DNA of 64,000 nucleotides, taken from the NCBI GenBank assembly GCA_002405475.1, contig DHLX01000036.1:4099-68098 (forward strand), read 5' to 3'. Under the pieces are notes generated by a model. It was not told where the DNA came from. It did not search any database and saw nothing but the letters and a program-made list of their open reading frames with translations. Positions 43,992 to 52,222 of the stretch are shown piece by piece (the first letter of the stretch is position 1; every line of letters begins with the position of its first letter). The position numbers and the translations under genes are program-made. This DNA comes from Burkholderiales bacterium UBA4657. GTDB taxonomy: Bacteria > Pseudomonadota > Gammaproteobacteria > Burkholderiales > Burkholderiaceae_E.

Positions 43992-44020
43992 TTGACAATT
44001 TATTAATAAAACAATATCTT
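43992..44020 (+). promoter_or_regulatory. Sigma70 promoter of the TRAP operon with embedded palindrome
   Basis: A perfect -35 TTGACA (43992-43997), a 17-base spacer and TATCTT (44015-44020) face the dctP gene. Inside the spacer is the perfect 12-base palindrome TTTATTAATAAA (43999-44010), well placed for a repressor to block polymerase. The region between the two divergent genes is very AT-rich compared with its surroundings. The promoter call is by match to consensus only. Confidence 0.7.
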
Positions 44021-44130
44021 TTTTAACAGGATCACCCAGATCCTTTATCGGTCCGACATTGCGGCGATGTTTTTAGTGCCAATGCAGTGAAGGAATCGGA
44101 TCATCCTCAATACACAAGGAGCATTGCGCC

Positions 44131-45102
44131 ATGAAGTTTGTACAAACCCTAGCAGCTATTGCCCTGGCCTCGACTGCCTCGGCCTATGCACAAAACGTCA
44201 CCTGGGACATGCCGACGGCGTACCCGGAAAGCAACCCGCATACCGTCACGATTCGTCAGTTTGCTGCCGATCTTGAAAAAGCTACCAATGGTCAGCTCAA
44301 GATTACGGTTCATTCCGGGGGGTCGTTATACCGCGCACCAGAAATCAAGCGTGCGGTACAAAGCGGGCAGGCTCAGGCTGGTGAGGTCATCATGTCTATT
44401 CTCGAAAATGAAAACAGAATTTTCGGTCTTGACTCGATCCCCTTTGTTGCCACCAGTTTTGCTGATGCCGAACGCATGTGGCGTGCTCAGCGTCCTGCAG
44501 TTGAACGTCTGCTGTCTGCTCAAGGTATCAAGCTGCTCTATGCCGTACCCTGGCCGCCGCAAGGTATTTTTGCCAAGCGGGAAATCAAATCAGGAGCCGA
44601 CTTCAAGGGTCTAAAGTGGCGCGCCTATAACGCTGCGACGAGCAAAATCGCTCAAATGTTTGGCGCACAACCTTTGACAGTACAAGCGGCAGAATTGTCG
44701 CAAGCACTGGCTACGGGCGTAGTTGAAGCCACGATGACCTCCGCCGCTACTGGCGTTGACTCCAAATTATGGGAAAACGTTAGCCACTACATTCCTGTGA
44801 ATGCCTGGCTGCCTAAAAACATGGTCATGGTCAACCAGAAAGCCTTCGATGCACTACCCAAGGCCTCTCAGGATGCAGTGGTACGTATAGCCGCTGATGC
44901 CGAGAAGAAAGGTTGGGATCGTATGCGCGCCTACACCGACGAAGCCACTAGCATTCTGGCCAAAAACAAGATGATTGTCGCCCAGCCCAGCGCCCAACTG
45001 AAACAGGACATGGACAAAGTTGGCGATGAAATGCTGGCTGACTGGCTGAAAGCAACTGGTGAAGAGGGCAAGCGCATTATCGACACCTTTAACAGGAAAT
45101 AA
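44131..45102 (+). CDS. dctP: TRAP transporter receptor, DctP family (first copy)
   Basis: 323 residues with a Sec signal peptide ending SAYAQ and an AAGGAG site nine bases upstream. The mature protein has SGGSLYRAPEIKRAVQSGQ, VPWPPQGIFAKREI, and the ligand-arginine region LKWRAYNAATSKIAQMFGA near residue 165, followed by VNAWLPKNMVMVN. Receptors of this shape include the pair DctP6/DctP7 from Bordetella pertussis, which were reported to bind pyroglutamate. A paralogue lies downstream of the permease genes. It is divergent from the regulator-oxoprolinase operon. Confidence 0.93.
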   Translation: MKFVQTLAAIALASTASAYAQNVTWDMPTAYPESNPHTVTIRQFAADLEKATNGQLKITVHSGGSLYRAPEIKRAVQSGQAQAGEVIMSILENENRIFGLDSIPFVATSFADAERMWRAQRPAVERLLSAQGIKLLYAVPWPPQGIFAKREIKSGADFKGLKWRAYNAATSKIAQMFGAQPLTVQAAELSQALATGVVEATMTSAATGVDSKLWENVSHYIPVNAWLPKNMVMVNQKAFDALPKASQDAVVRIAADAEKKGWDRMRAYTDEATSILAKNKMIVAQPSAQLKQDMDKVGDEMLADWLKATGEEGKRIIDTFNRK

Positions 45103-45123
45103 GGCCTTAGAACCACTTTAGCC

Positions 45124-45230
45124 AAGGTAAGGTTACTAGTTCCTTGCCTTGATAATTTTTCTCGGGAACGGCGGTTTGTAACTCCGCATGGCATCGCACT
45201 CCTTGGGGGAGTTGCCGTTCCCGATTTTTT
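45124..45230 (+). terminator. Tandem terminator-like hairpins between dctP and dctQ
   Basis: The first hairpin pairs AAGGTAAGG (45124-45132) with CCTTGCCTT (45142-45150), with one G-T pair, and is followed by GATAATTTTT. The second pairs TCGGGAACGGC (45162-45172) with GCCGTTCCCGA (45214-45224). It has an inner AACTCC/GGAGTT extension (45180-45185 with 45208-45213) and ends in six T. The permease genes follow without a visible promoter, so these are likely leaky terminators or 3'-end stabilisers that make more receptor than permease. Confidence 0.75.
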
Positions 45231-45257
45231 AACTAGTGCTTTCGTGGAGACACAACA

Positions 45258-45770
45258 ATGAAACCGAAATTGGGCTGGCTGTACGATGGGCTTGGCGCTC
45301 TGGCTGCTATTTCTATCCTCCTAACTTTATTAATACAGGTCTATAACATCGTTGGTCGAATCTTCGGCTTTCAACTCACTGGTGCTGACAGTTATGTTGG
45401 CTACACTTTGGCTGCCGGTTCTTTTCTGGCGCTGGCAACAGCTTTGCGCAAGGGTGACCATATTCGTGTGACCCTAATCCTGGGTCGTTTAGGTCCGGCG
45501 TGGCGCGTACGCATGGAAATTTTCTGCCTGGCTGTAGCGGTTTTTCTCTCCGGTTTTTTCGCCTATTACTCTATCCGCCTGTCTTATCAGTCCTACATCT
45601 TTCATGACATTTCAACCGGCCTCGACGCGACTCCGTTGTGGATCCCACAAATTGCCATGGCGCTCGGCACTATCGCCCTGTTCTTTGCCTTTATTGAAGA
45701 GTTGGTTTATGTCGTGAAATATAAAGAGCTGGTTCCCTCTAACGTTGAAGAAATGGCACATACGGAGTAA
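45258..45770 (+). CDS. dctQ: TRAP transporter small permease, DctQ
   Basis: 170 residues with four membrane helices and the family pattern DSYVGYTLAAGSFLALATALRKGDHIRV near the second helix. It starts after GTGGAG and precedes dctM by three bases. The small subunit bridges the receptor and the large permease in the inner membrane. Upstream lie two terminator-like hairpins that separate it from dctP. Confidence 0.93.
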   Translation: MKPKLGWLYDGLGALAAISILLTLLIQVYNIVGRIFGFQLTGADSYVGYTLAAGSFLALATALRKGDHIRVTLILGRLGPAWRVRMEIFCLAVAVFLSGFFAYYSIRLSYQSYIFHDISTGLDATPLWIPQIAMALGTIALFFAFIEELVYVVKYKELVPSNVEEMAHTE

Positions 45771-45773
45771 ATC

Positions 45774-47072
45774 ATGAGCATGGATTTTATTATTACCATC
45801 ACGCTACTGGTCGCCATTTTTGCCATTCTTGGCGCTGGCGTCTGGATTGGTCTAGCCATTATGGGCGTTGCTTATATTGCCATGGAACTGTTCACGGCGA
45901 AAAATGCTGGTGACGCTTTAACAATTACCGTGTGGGGTTATCTCTCGAGCTGGTCGCTGACAGCACTGCCCCTGTTTATCTGGATGGGCGAGATACTGCT
46001 CAAAACCAAATTGTCCGAAGGTTTATTCCGCGGCCTGGCACCCTGGGTTAACCGTTTGCCCGGGCGATTACTACACACCAACGTCATTGGCTGTACTATT
46101 TTTGCCGCAGTGTCTGGCTCGTCTGCTGCTACTTGTGCAACGATTGGCAAAATCTCCTTGCCACAGCTGATGCAGCGCGGCTATCCGGAAAAAATTGCTT
46201 ACGGTTCTTTGGCAGGTGCCGGCACCCTGGGTCTGCTCATACCGCCCTCTATCATCATGATTGTTTACGGTGTTTCGGCTGATGTGTCGATTGGCAAACT
46301 GTTTATTGCCGGTATTATTCCCGGACTAGTCTTGGCAGCTTTGTTCATGCTCTACGTGGCAGGCTGGTCTTTGCTCAACAAAGAAAAAATTCCACAATCC
46401 GATGCTTCGCTGACATTCAAGCAAAAGTTGAGCGAAGGCAAACACCTGATTCCCGTCGTGCTCTTGATTGCATTTGTGCTCGGGTCGATCTATACCGGCT
46501 TTGCCACCGCCACTGAAGCCGCCTCCCTGGGAGTTGTTGGATCCATCGTCCTGGGTCTAGTACAACGCAGCCTGACCTGGAAAACCTTTTGGGAATCGCT
46601 AATGAGCGCTACGCGCCTGTACTGCATGATCGCTTTGATTCTGGCTGGTTCGGCTTTCCTGACTTTATCGATGGGTTTCATCGGCCTGCCGCGTGAGCTG
46701 GCCGCCTGGATAGGCTCACTCGGACTCAGTAAAGGCGAGTTGATCATCATGCTGACGTTGTTTTACATACTGCTGGGTTGTTTCCTCGATGGCATTTCGA
46801 TGGTGGTCCTGACCATTGGTTTCCTGCTGCCCACCCTGCAAGCAGCTGGGATTGACCTGCTCTGGTTTGGCATTTTTGTCGTCCTGGTCGTTGAACTGGC
46901 GCAGATTACGCCACCAGTCGGTTTCAACCTGTTTGTACTACAAGCTCTGACCAAGAAAGATATCGGCTACATCGCCATGTGTGCTCTGCCGTTCTTCTTT
47001 GTCATGGCCGTTATGGTCATGCTGGTGTATTTCATCCCTGAAATTGTGACTTATCTACCTGCTCATATGTAA
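45774..47072 (+). CDS. dctM: TRAP transporter large permease, DctM
   Basis: 432 residues with about twelve hydrophobic segments. It includes the conserved FAAVSGSSAATCATIGKISLPQL motif near residue 105, AGTLGLLIPPSIIMIVYG near 150, and VVELAQITPPVGFNLFVLQAL near 370. It carries the Na+-coupled transport path for the substrate delivered by the receptors. It is followed, 41 bases on, by a second receptor gene. Confidence 0.95.
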   Translation: MSMDFIITITLLVAIFAILGAGVWIGLAIMGVAYIAMELFTAKNAGDALTITVWGYLSSWSLTALPLFIWMGEILLKTKLSEGLFRGLAPWVNRLPGRLLHTNVIGCTIFAAVSGSSAATCATIGKISLPQLMQRGYPEKIAYGSLAGAGTLGLLIPPSIIMIVYGVSADVSIGKLFIAGIIPGLVLAALFMLYVAGWSLLNKEKIPQSDASLTFKQKLSEGKHLIPVVLLIAFVLGSIYTGFATATEAASLGVVGSIVLGLVQRSLTWKTFWESLMSATRLYCMIALILAGSAFLTLSMGFIGLPRELAAWIGSLGLSKGELIIMLTLFYILLGCFLDGISMVVLTIGFLLPTLQAAGIDLLWFGIFVVLVVELAQITPPVGFNLFVLQALTKKDIGYIAMCALPFFFVMAVMVMLVYFIPEIVTYLPAHM

Positions 47073-47113
47073 TTTGCGCTTTATCCGGCAAACCAAACCC
47101 TCGGAGGTGTGAA

Positions 47114-48127
47114 GTGATAGCATCAAAAAAAGTGAGTCAATCCTGGCGCAAGCTGGTGCTAGCGTCGATCACCTTTTGGGGGATAACGGCTGGCTATGCA
47201 CAGAATACTCAATGGAATCTGGCATCGGCTTACCCTGCCACCAACTTCCACACCAAAAATTTGCAGCAGTTCGCAGATGAGGTGGCAGCGGCCAGCGGTG
47301 GCAGGTTGAATATCACCGTACATCCTAACGGATCATTGATCAAACCTGCCGATTTATTTGGCGCGGTCAAGGAGGGTAAAGTGCAGGCGGCGGAGATTAT
47401 CATGTCAAGCCTGAACAAGGAATCACCTGTTTTTGGTGTGGATTCACTTCCCTTCCTGGTTACCGGCTATGATGATGCCGAGCGTTTGGCCAATAATGCT
47501 CGCCCTATCGTAGAAAAACTATTAGGCGAGCGTGGTCTGGTGCTAATGTTCACCGTGCCCTGGCCGCCACAGAATCTCTATGCCAACAGGTCGGTTGCAC
47601 GTACCGCAGACCTTAAAGGCTCACGTTTCCGGACCTACAATCCTGCCACTCAGCGTATAAGTGAAATAGTAGGTGCTCAGGGAGTTTCATTGCCCGCTAA
47701 CGAACTAGGTAAAGCCATCTCGGAAGGTAAGGTCGAATCGATGATTACATCTTCCACAACCGGCGTCGATACACAAGCCTGGTCGGGTATGCGTTTTTTT
47801 TATAAGGTCAATGCCTGGATTCCAAAGAATATGTTGGTATTTAACAAGGCTGCATTTGACAGACTGCCAGCTGACATGCGGCAAATCGTTCTGAAGGCAT
47901 CAGAAGCAGCTGAAAAACGTGGTTGGCAGGAAAGCCGGAATGTTGAAAAATTTAACGACGATACCTTGGCAAAAAATAAAGTCCAGGTAGCTGTACCCAG
48001 CCCCTTTTTGCAAGACGAATTTCGACGTATGGGCGAATTAATGGCGCGTGAATGGCTACGCACTGCGGGTCAAACCGGACTAGATATCCTACTGCCTTAT
48101 GAACTGCAGCGTTTCAAAGCAAAATAA
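47114..48127 (+). CDS. TRAP transporter receptor, DctP family (second copy)
   Basis: 337 residues starting at GTG after a strong GGAGG site (47103-47107). The signal peptide ends GYAQ. It shares the plan and many blocks of the first receptor (VPWPPQNLYANRSV, FRTYNPATQRISEIVGAQG, VNAWIPKNMLVFN), so the two are paralogues flanking the permease genes. Differences in the ligand-side residues may give related but distinct specificities, for example two cyclic amides or two isomers. It closes the TRAP operon. Confidence 0.92.
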   Translation: MIASKKVSQSWRKLVLASITFWGITAGYAQNTQWNLASAYPATNFHTKNLQQFADEVAAASGGRLNITVHPNGSLIKPADLFGAVKEGKVQAAEIIMSSLNKESPVFGVDSLPFLVTGYDDAERLANNARPIVEKLLGERGLVLMFTVPWPPQNLYANRSVARTADLKGSRFRTYNPATQRISEIVGAQGVSLPANELGKAISEGKVESMITSSTTGVDTQAWSGMRFFYKVNAWIPKNMLVFNKAAFDRLPADMRQIVLKASEAAEKRGWQESRNVEKFNDDTLAKNKVQVAVPSPFLQDEFRRMGELMAREWLRTAGQTGLDILLPYELQRFKAK

Positions 48128-48177
48128 GTATCCGGCAGCCAGTTTGTTTTTCCTGTTGACGGAGTTAAACTTGCCTG

Positions 48178-49173
48178 ATGAATTCAGGCACCCCGACCTC
48201 TGCTATTACAGACTGGCTTGACCCCTTAATCGAGTCATGGCGCACCTCCCGGTTTTCGCGCTGGCTGTTTCAGCACCGCGGACCTGAGTCCGAGGCTTTG
48301 TTGTACCACCGAAGAATTTTTACTCTACCTTCGCGTCCAGGCCTGGTATTTGCCCTGATGCTGCTCGCCTTAATGGTGGGTGCCATCAATTATCAACTGA
48401 GCCTGGGGTATCTGTTAAGTTTCTGGGTCGCCAGCATGGCTTGGGTTGGGCTGCATTTAAGTTTTGCTAACTTGTCTGGTCTGCGTTTCAGTAATGCCCA
48501 GGCTCAGCCAGTCTTTGCAGGCGAGCAGGCTGCATTTGAGTTCGAAGTGGAAGATACACGAAAACGTGCCCGCTACGCGGTACGGGTCTCTTGTGGCGCT
48601 AGTGAAAGCCGCTTTCATGTGTCGGCACAAGGTCAACGACGCGCTCTTTTTCTGGTTCCAACAAAACAGCGTGGCTGGCTGGCTGCTCCACGCGCTACCA
48701 TCGACTGCTTGTTTCCACTCGGACTCTGGCGCGCCTGGGCCTACTGGCAACCAGCCGCAAAATGCCTAGTGTATCCTAGCCCTGAAAAAAATCCCCCCCC
48801 CTTACCCGGTACTGGCGAGGGTGAAGGTGAGGCTGAGGGCGGCAAACAGGGTAGTGATAATTTTGCTTATGTACGCCCGTACCAGCAAGGTGACTCGATT
48901 CGACGCATTGCCTGGAAAACAGTGGCGCGTAGCGATGGCGATTTGATCTCGACCAAAATTTTTGAAGGCGGCGCGTCACAGGATATCTGGCTCGACTGGA
49001 GCTTGACTGGAACGCAAAATGAGGCCTTGAGACTGAGTCGCCTGACTGCCTGGGTGTTAAAGGCCGATGAGCTGGGCTTGGACTATGGTCTTAAACTGCC
49101 AGGCTTGGAAATAGCCCCCAGCCACGGCGAATTGCATCGGGCCGAGTGCCTGAAGGCGCTGGCGCTATGTTAA
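48178..49173 (+). CDS. DUF58 protein
   Basis: 331 residues: two N-terminal membrane helices (PGLVFALMLLALMVGAINY, then LGYLLSFWVASMAWVGL), then a soluble part with the DUF58 signature VRPYQQGDSIRRIAWKTVAR near residue 235 and a vWA-like end (DIWLDWSL). It works with MoxR ATPases; the moxR partner is on the far side of the TRAP/oxoprolinase cluster. A run of nine C (48793-48801) lies in frame at about codon 206, in a Pro/Gly-rich linker. The stop overlaps the tgpA start. Confidence 0.88.
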   Translation: MNSGTPTSAITDWLDPLIESWRTSRFSRWLFQHRGPESEALLYHRRIFTLPSRPGLVFALMLLALMVGAINYQLSLGYLLSFWVASMAWVGLHLSFANLSGLRFSNAQAQPVFAGEQAAFEFEVEDTRKRARYAVRVSCGASESRFHVSAQGQRRALFLVPTKQRGWLAAPRATIDCLFPLGLWRAWAYWQPAAKCLVYPSPEKNPPPLPGTGEGEGEAEGGKQGSDNFAYVRPYQQGDSIRRIAWKTVARSDGDLISTKIFEGGASQDIWLDWSLTGTQNEALRLSRLTAWVLKADELGLDYGLKLPGLEIAPSHGELHRAECLKALALC

Positions 49174-51197
49174 AAACCTGGCGTTTATTTGAAGCCCTGG
49201 GTGCTGAAGGCAAGGCACTGACTCTGCTATTACTGGCTTTCGCCTGCATTGCCGCTCCGCATTTCCAGCATATTCCGGCATGGGCCACTGGTTTGGCTAT
49301 TGCCGCATTCTGTTTGAAACTTTGGCTTATCAAGCGCGGCGCCAGTGCACCCAACAAATGGCTGTTATCGGCATTTGCGGCCCTGGCTGGCGCAGCAGTA
49401 TTACTTGAATACAAGACCATATTAGGCCGTGATGCCGGGGTTACGCTGCTGGTAATTCTCAGCTGTATCAAACTATTGGAACTACGTGCACGGCGCGATG
49501 TTTTTGTGCTTCTTTTTCTGGCTTTTTTCCTGGCCTTATGCCAATTTTTCTTCTCGCAAGAGATTGGTACCGCGCTACTGGTATTTGGTGGCATTACTTT
49601 GCTATTTATTGCACTGGTGGCGCAACAAATCAGTACCGATGGTGCTGAAGCGCCGGTATCCCTGGCCTTGATGGTTAAGCTGGTACTGCGCATGTATATG
49701 TTCGCCTTGCCCATGGCCATTGCCGCATTTGTACTGTTTCCACGCTTTGGTCCATTATGGGGTAGTGCCGATGGCACCTATGGCACCACCGGCATGTCCG
49801 ACACCATGACACCGGGGTCCATTTCTCGATTGGTTGAATCCAATGCGATTGCGTTCAGGGTCAAGTTTGAGGATCAGATTCCGCCACCAGCACTACGTTA
49901 CTGGCGTGTCATGGTTCTGGGTCAATATGATGGTCGTACCTGGCGCGAACGGGTAAAGAGTGCAGAAACGATTAGCCTGCCCGATAACAACCAGGTGGTG
50001 TCCTACACCATCACGCTGGAATCACACGCACAAACCTGGCTACCGATACTGGATTTGCCTGCAACTATGCCGCAGCTGGTTTCGGCCACTGAAAACCAGC
50101 AGATTCGCATGGCTCAAGGCAGCTTTTATCTTGACCGGCTGTTACGTGAGCGCATTCAGATTCAGGGGCAATCTCATCTAAGTGCCTTGCTTTCTCTCCA
50201 AGAAACACGTCTAAGTTTGCAGCCCTGGCTCGAACTGCCTGCGCCCTTTAATCCCCGAACGCTTAATTTTGCACTTGAATTACGACAGCGTTATCCGAAC
50301 GACAGTGATGCCCAACTGGCACAGCGGATCTTGCAGATTTTTCGTGATCAGCCATTCCGCTACACCCTGACGCCGCCACCCCTAGGTCCGCATAGTGCCG
50401 ATGATTTTCTTTTCAATACTCGAGCCGGATTTTGTGAACATTACTCATCAGCTTTTGTCATTCTGATGCGTGCTCTCGATATTCCGGCGCGTGTTGTCGT
50501 CGGCTATCAGGGTGGAGAGATGAATCGGATCGATAACTATCTGGAAGTACGGCAGCGCGATGCACACGCCTGGAGTGAAATCTGGTTACAAGGCCGTGGC
50601 TGGGTACGAGTCGATCCGACTGCCGCAGTAGCTCCCGAACGTGTTGAGCGAGGTGCAAACGTGGCACTGCCACCCGTTACCGGACTGGCAGCCGGTCTGG
50701 GACAGCTGATGGGCATTGCTCCGGGACAGCCCATGTTCAATATATGGCGCGAGCTGCGCCAATATCGCGATGCCGTCAATAATGCCTGGAATCAATGGGT
50801 GATCAGTTACCATCGTGAAGGTCAGTCCGACCTGTTCAAACGGATAGGTTTCGAGGAACCGAACTGGCGCGATATGATGCTCAGCCTGCTGGCATTGGTG
50901 GCTGCTATCAGCCTGACTATGGCCTGGGTTTTATTTCGTCGCCGCGAAAAACCTGACCCTTTTTTATATCTGTATTCAGATTTTGAACACAAACTGTCTC
51001 GTGTCGGACTGATACGCGAAGCCCATGAGGGTCCAGAACAGTTTCAGCGTCGGGTTTTGAAACTACTTAAGGAACCCGACCGGCAACGGGCACAACATAT
51101 TTTTGGTGCCTGGATTGCTGCGCGCTATCAAAATCAGTCCAAAATGACATACTCACAGCTTAAAAAATGGATTTCCGATTTTCACATCTCCTCCTAG
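49167..51197 (+). CDS. TgpA-type transglutaminase-like membrane protein (DUF3488)
   Basis: 676 residues from the ATG at 49167, which overlaps the DUF58 stop. Five or six membrane helices form the N-terminal DUF3488 part. A large periplasmic transglutaminase core has the catalytic Cys in RAGFCEHYSSAFVILMRALD, His in RDAHAWSEIW and Asp in RVDPTAAVAPE. One last membrane helix near residue 580 precedes a cytoplasmic DUF4129-like tail. Members are essential in Pseudomonas and may crosslink or cleave envelope proteins. The 3' end overlaps mltB by 31 bases. Confidence 0.9.
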   Translation: MLKTWRLFEALGAEGKALTLLLLAFACIAAPHFQHIPAWATGLAIAAFCLKLWLIKRGASAPNKWLLSAFAALAGAAVLLEYKTILGRDAGVTLLVILSCIKLLELRARRDVFVLLFLAFFLALCQFFFSQEIGTALLVFGGITLLFIALVAQQISTDGAEAPVSLALMVKLVLRMYMFALPMAIAAFVLFPRFGPLWGSADGTYGTTGMSDTMTPGSISRLVESNAIAFRVKFEDQIPPPALRYWRVMVLGQYDGRTWRERVKSAETISLPDNNQVVSYTITLESHAQTWLPILDLPATMPQLVSATENQQIRMAQGSFYLDRLLRERIQIQGQSHLSALLSLQETRLSLQPWLELPAPFNPRTLNFALELRQRYPNDSDAQLAQRILQIFRDQPFRYTLTPPPLGPHSADDFLFNTRAGFCEHYSSAFVILMRALDIPARVVVGYQGGEMNRIDNYLEVRQRDAHAWSEIWLQGRGWVRVDPTAAVAPERVERGANVALPPVTGLAAGLGQLMGIAPGQPMFNIWRELRQYRDAVNNAWNQWVISYHREGQSDLFKRIGFEEPNWRDMMLSLLALVAAISLTMAWVLFRRREKPDPFLYLYSDFEHKLSRVGLIREAHEGPEQFQRRVLKLLKEPDRQRAQHIFGAWIAARYQNQSKMTYSQLKKWISDFHISS

Positions 51198-52222
51198 TAC
51201 TGTTCGGGTCCCTTCTGTTTTTTCCTGTACTGGGAAAAAACAAGCCACTGAATATTCATCATCCGGAAGTACAGGCATTTATTGAGGGTATTAGCCAAAA
51301 ACACCAGATATCCAGATCTGAAATAAGTCAGGTACTGGCGCAATCAATACGTCTACCCGCAGTAGAAAAGCTGATACTGCCATCTGCACCAGGACAGCCA
51401 CGATCCTGGCAAGCCTATCGTGCCCGCTTTATCGAACCAGTGCGGCTGGAGGGTGGCATCGAATTCTGGCGCCAGCATCAGCATTGGCTGGAGCGGGCAC
51501 AAAGACAGTTCGGGGTACCAGCAGAAATTATCATCGCCATCATTGGTGTCGAAACCATTTATGGCAGACACCAGGGTAGTTTTCGTGTTCTGGATGTCTT
51601 GTCGACCCTGAGCTTTCATTTCCCCCGGCAGGCGCCACGCGATCGTTCAGCTTTTTTTCGAGCGCAACTGGAAGAATTCCTGATATATACCCGACGACAC
51701 CAGCTTGCTGCAACCGATATACGCGGCAGTTTTGCCGGTGCTATTGGTATTCCACAATTCATGCCCAGCAGTATTAGCCAGTTTGCAGTGGACTTCGATG
51801 CAGATGGCCTGGTCGATCTACGCAATAGCCCGGCAGATGCAATTGGCAGCGTGGCTTCCTTCCTGCTGCAACATGGCTGGCAAACCGGACTGGAACTGGA
51901 CTTTCCAGTAACAGCTAAAGCAAACAGTACGCCTGGACCGTGGCTGGCTAATGATTTGCAAGCCAGATATAAACCTGACCAGTTATTGCAAGCCGGTTTT
52001 GAAGTATCGACAGCACCCGCTGATTATTTACTAGGTTTGATCGACCTGGAATCGCCCGACGCTCCGACTGAATATCGCGCTGGCAGCATAAATTTTTTTG
52101 CTATTACGCAATACAACCGAAGCTTTTTTTATGCTGCGGCCGTGGTTGATCTGGCCAGAGCCTTGCTGGCTCGCAGCCCGTCTGCTGGTCTGCTCAACCA
52201 ATCCCCCACTCTGCCCAAATAG
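51167..52222 (+). CDS. mltB: Lytic murein transglycosylase B
   Basis: 351 residues with a hydrophobic leader (LLLVLFGSLLFFPVLG). The catalytic Glu is in IGVETIYGRHQG near residue 128, followed by GAIGIPQFMPSS and FDADGLVDL, all MltB landmarks. It cleaves the glycan of peptidoglycan to 1,6-anhydro ends. I see no clear lipobox Cys, so it may be a soluble or membrane-anchored form. It overlaps tgpA at the start and, on the other strand, the PHP gene at its end (29 bases). Confidence 0.92.
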   Translation: MDFRFSHLLLVLFGSLLFFPVLGKNKPLNIHHPEVQAFIEGISQKHQISRSEISQVLAQSIRLPAVEKLILPSAPGQPRSWQAYRARFIEPVRLEGGIEFWRQHQHWLERAQRQFGVPAEIIIAIIGVETIYGRHQGSFRVLDVLSTLSFHFPRQAPRDRSAFFRAQLEEFLIYTRRHQLAATDIRGSFAGAIGIPQFMPSSISQFAVDFDADGLVDLRNSPADAIGSVASFLLQHGWQTGLELDFPVTAKANSTPGPWLANDLQARYKPDQLLQAGFEVSTAPADYLLGLIDLESPDAPTEYRAGSINFFAITQYNRSFFYAAAVVDLARALLARSPSAGLLNQSPTLPK

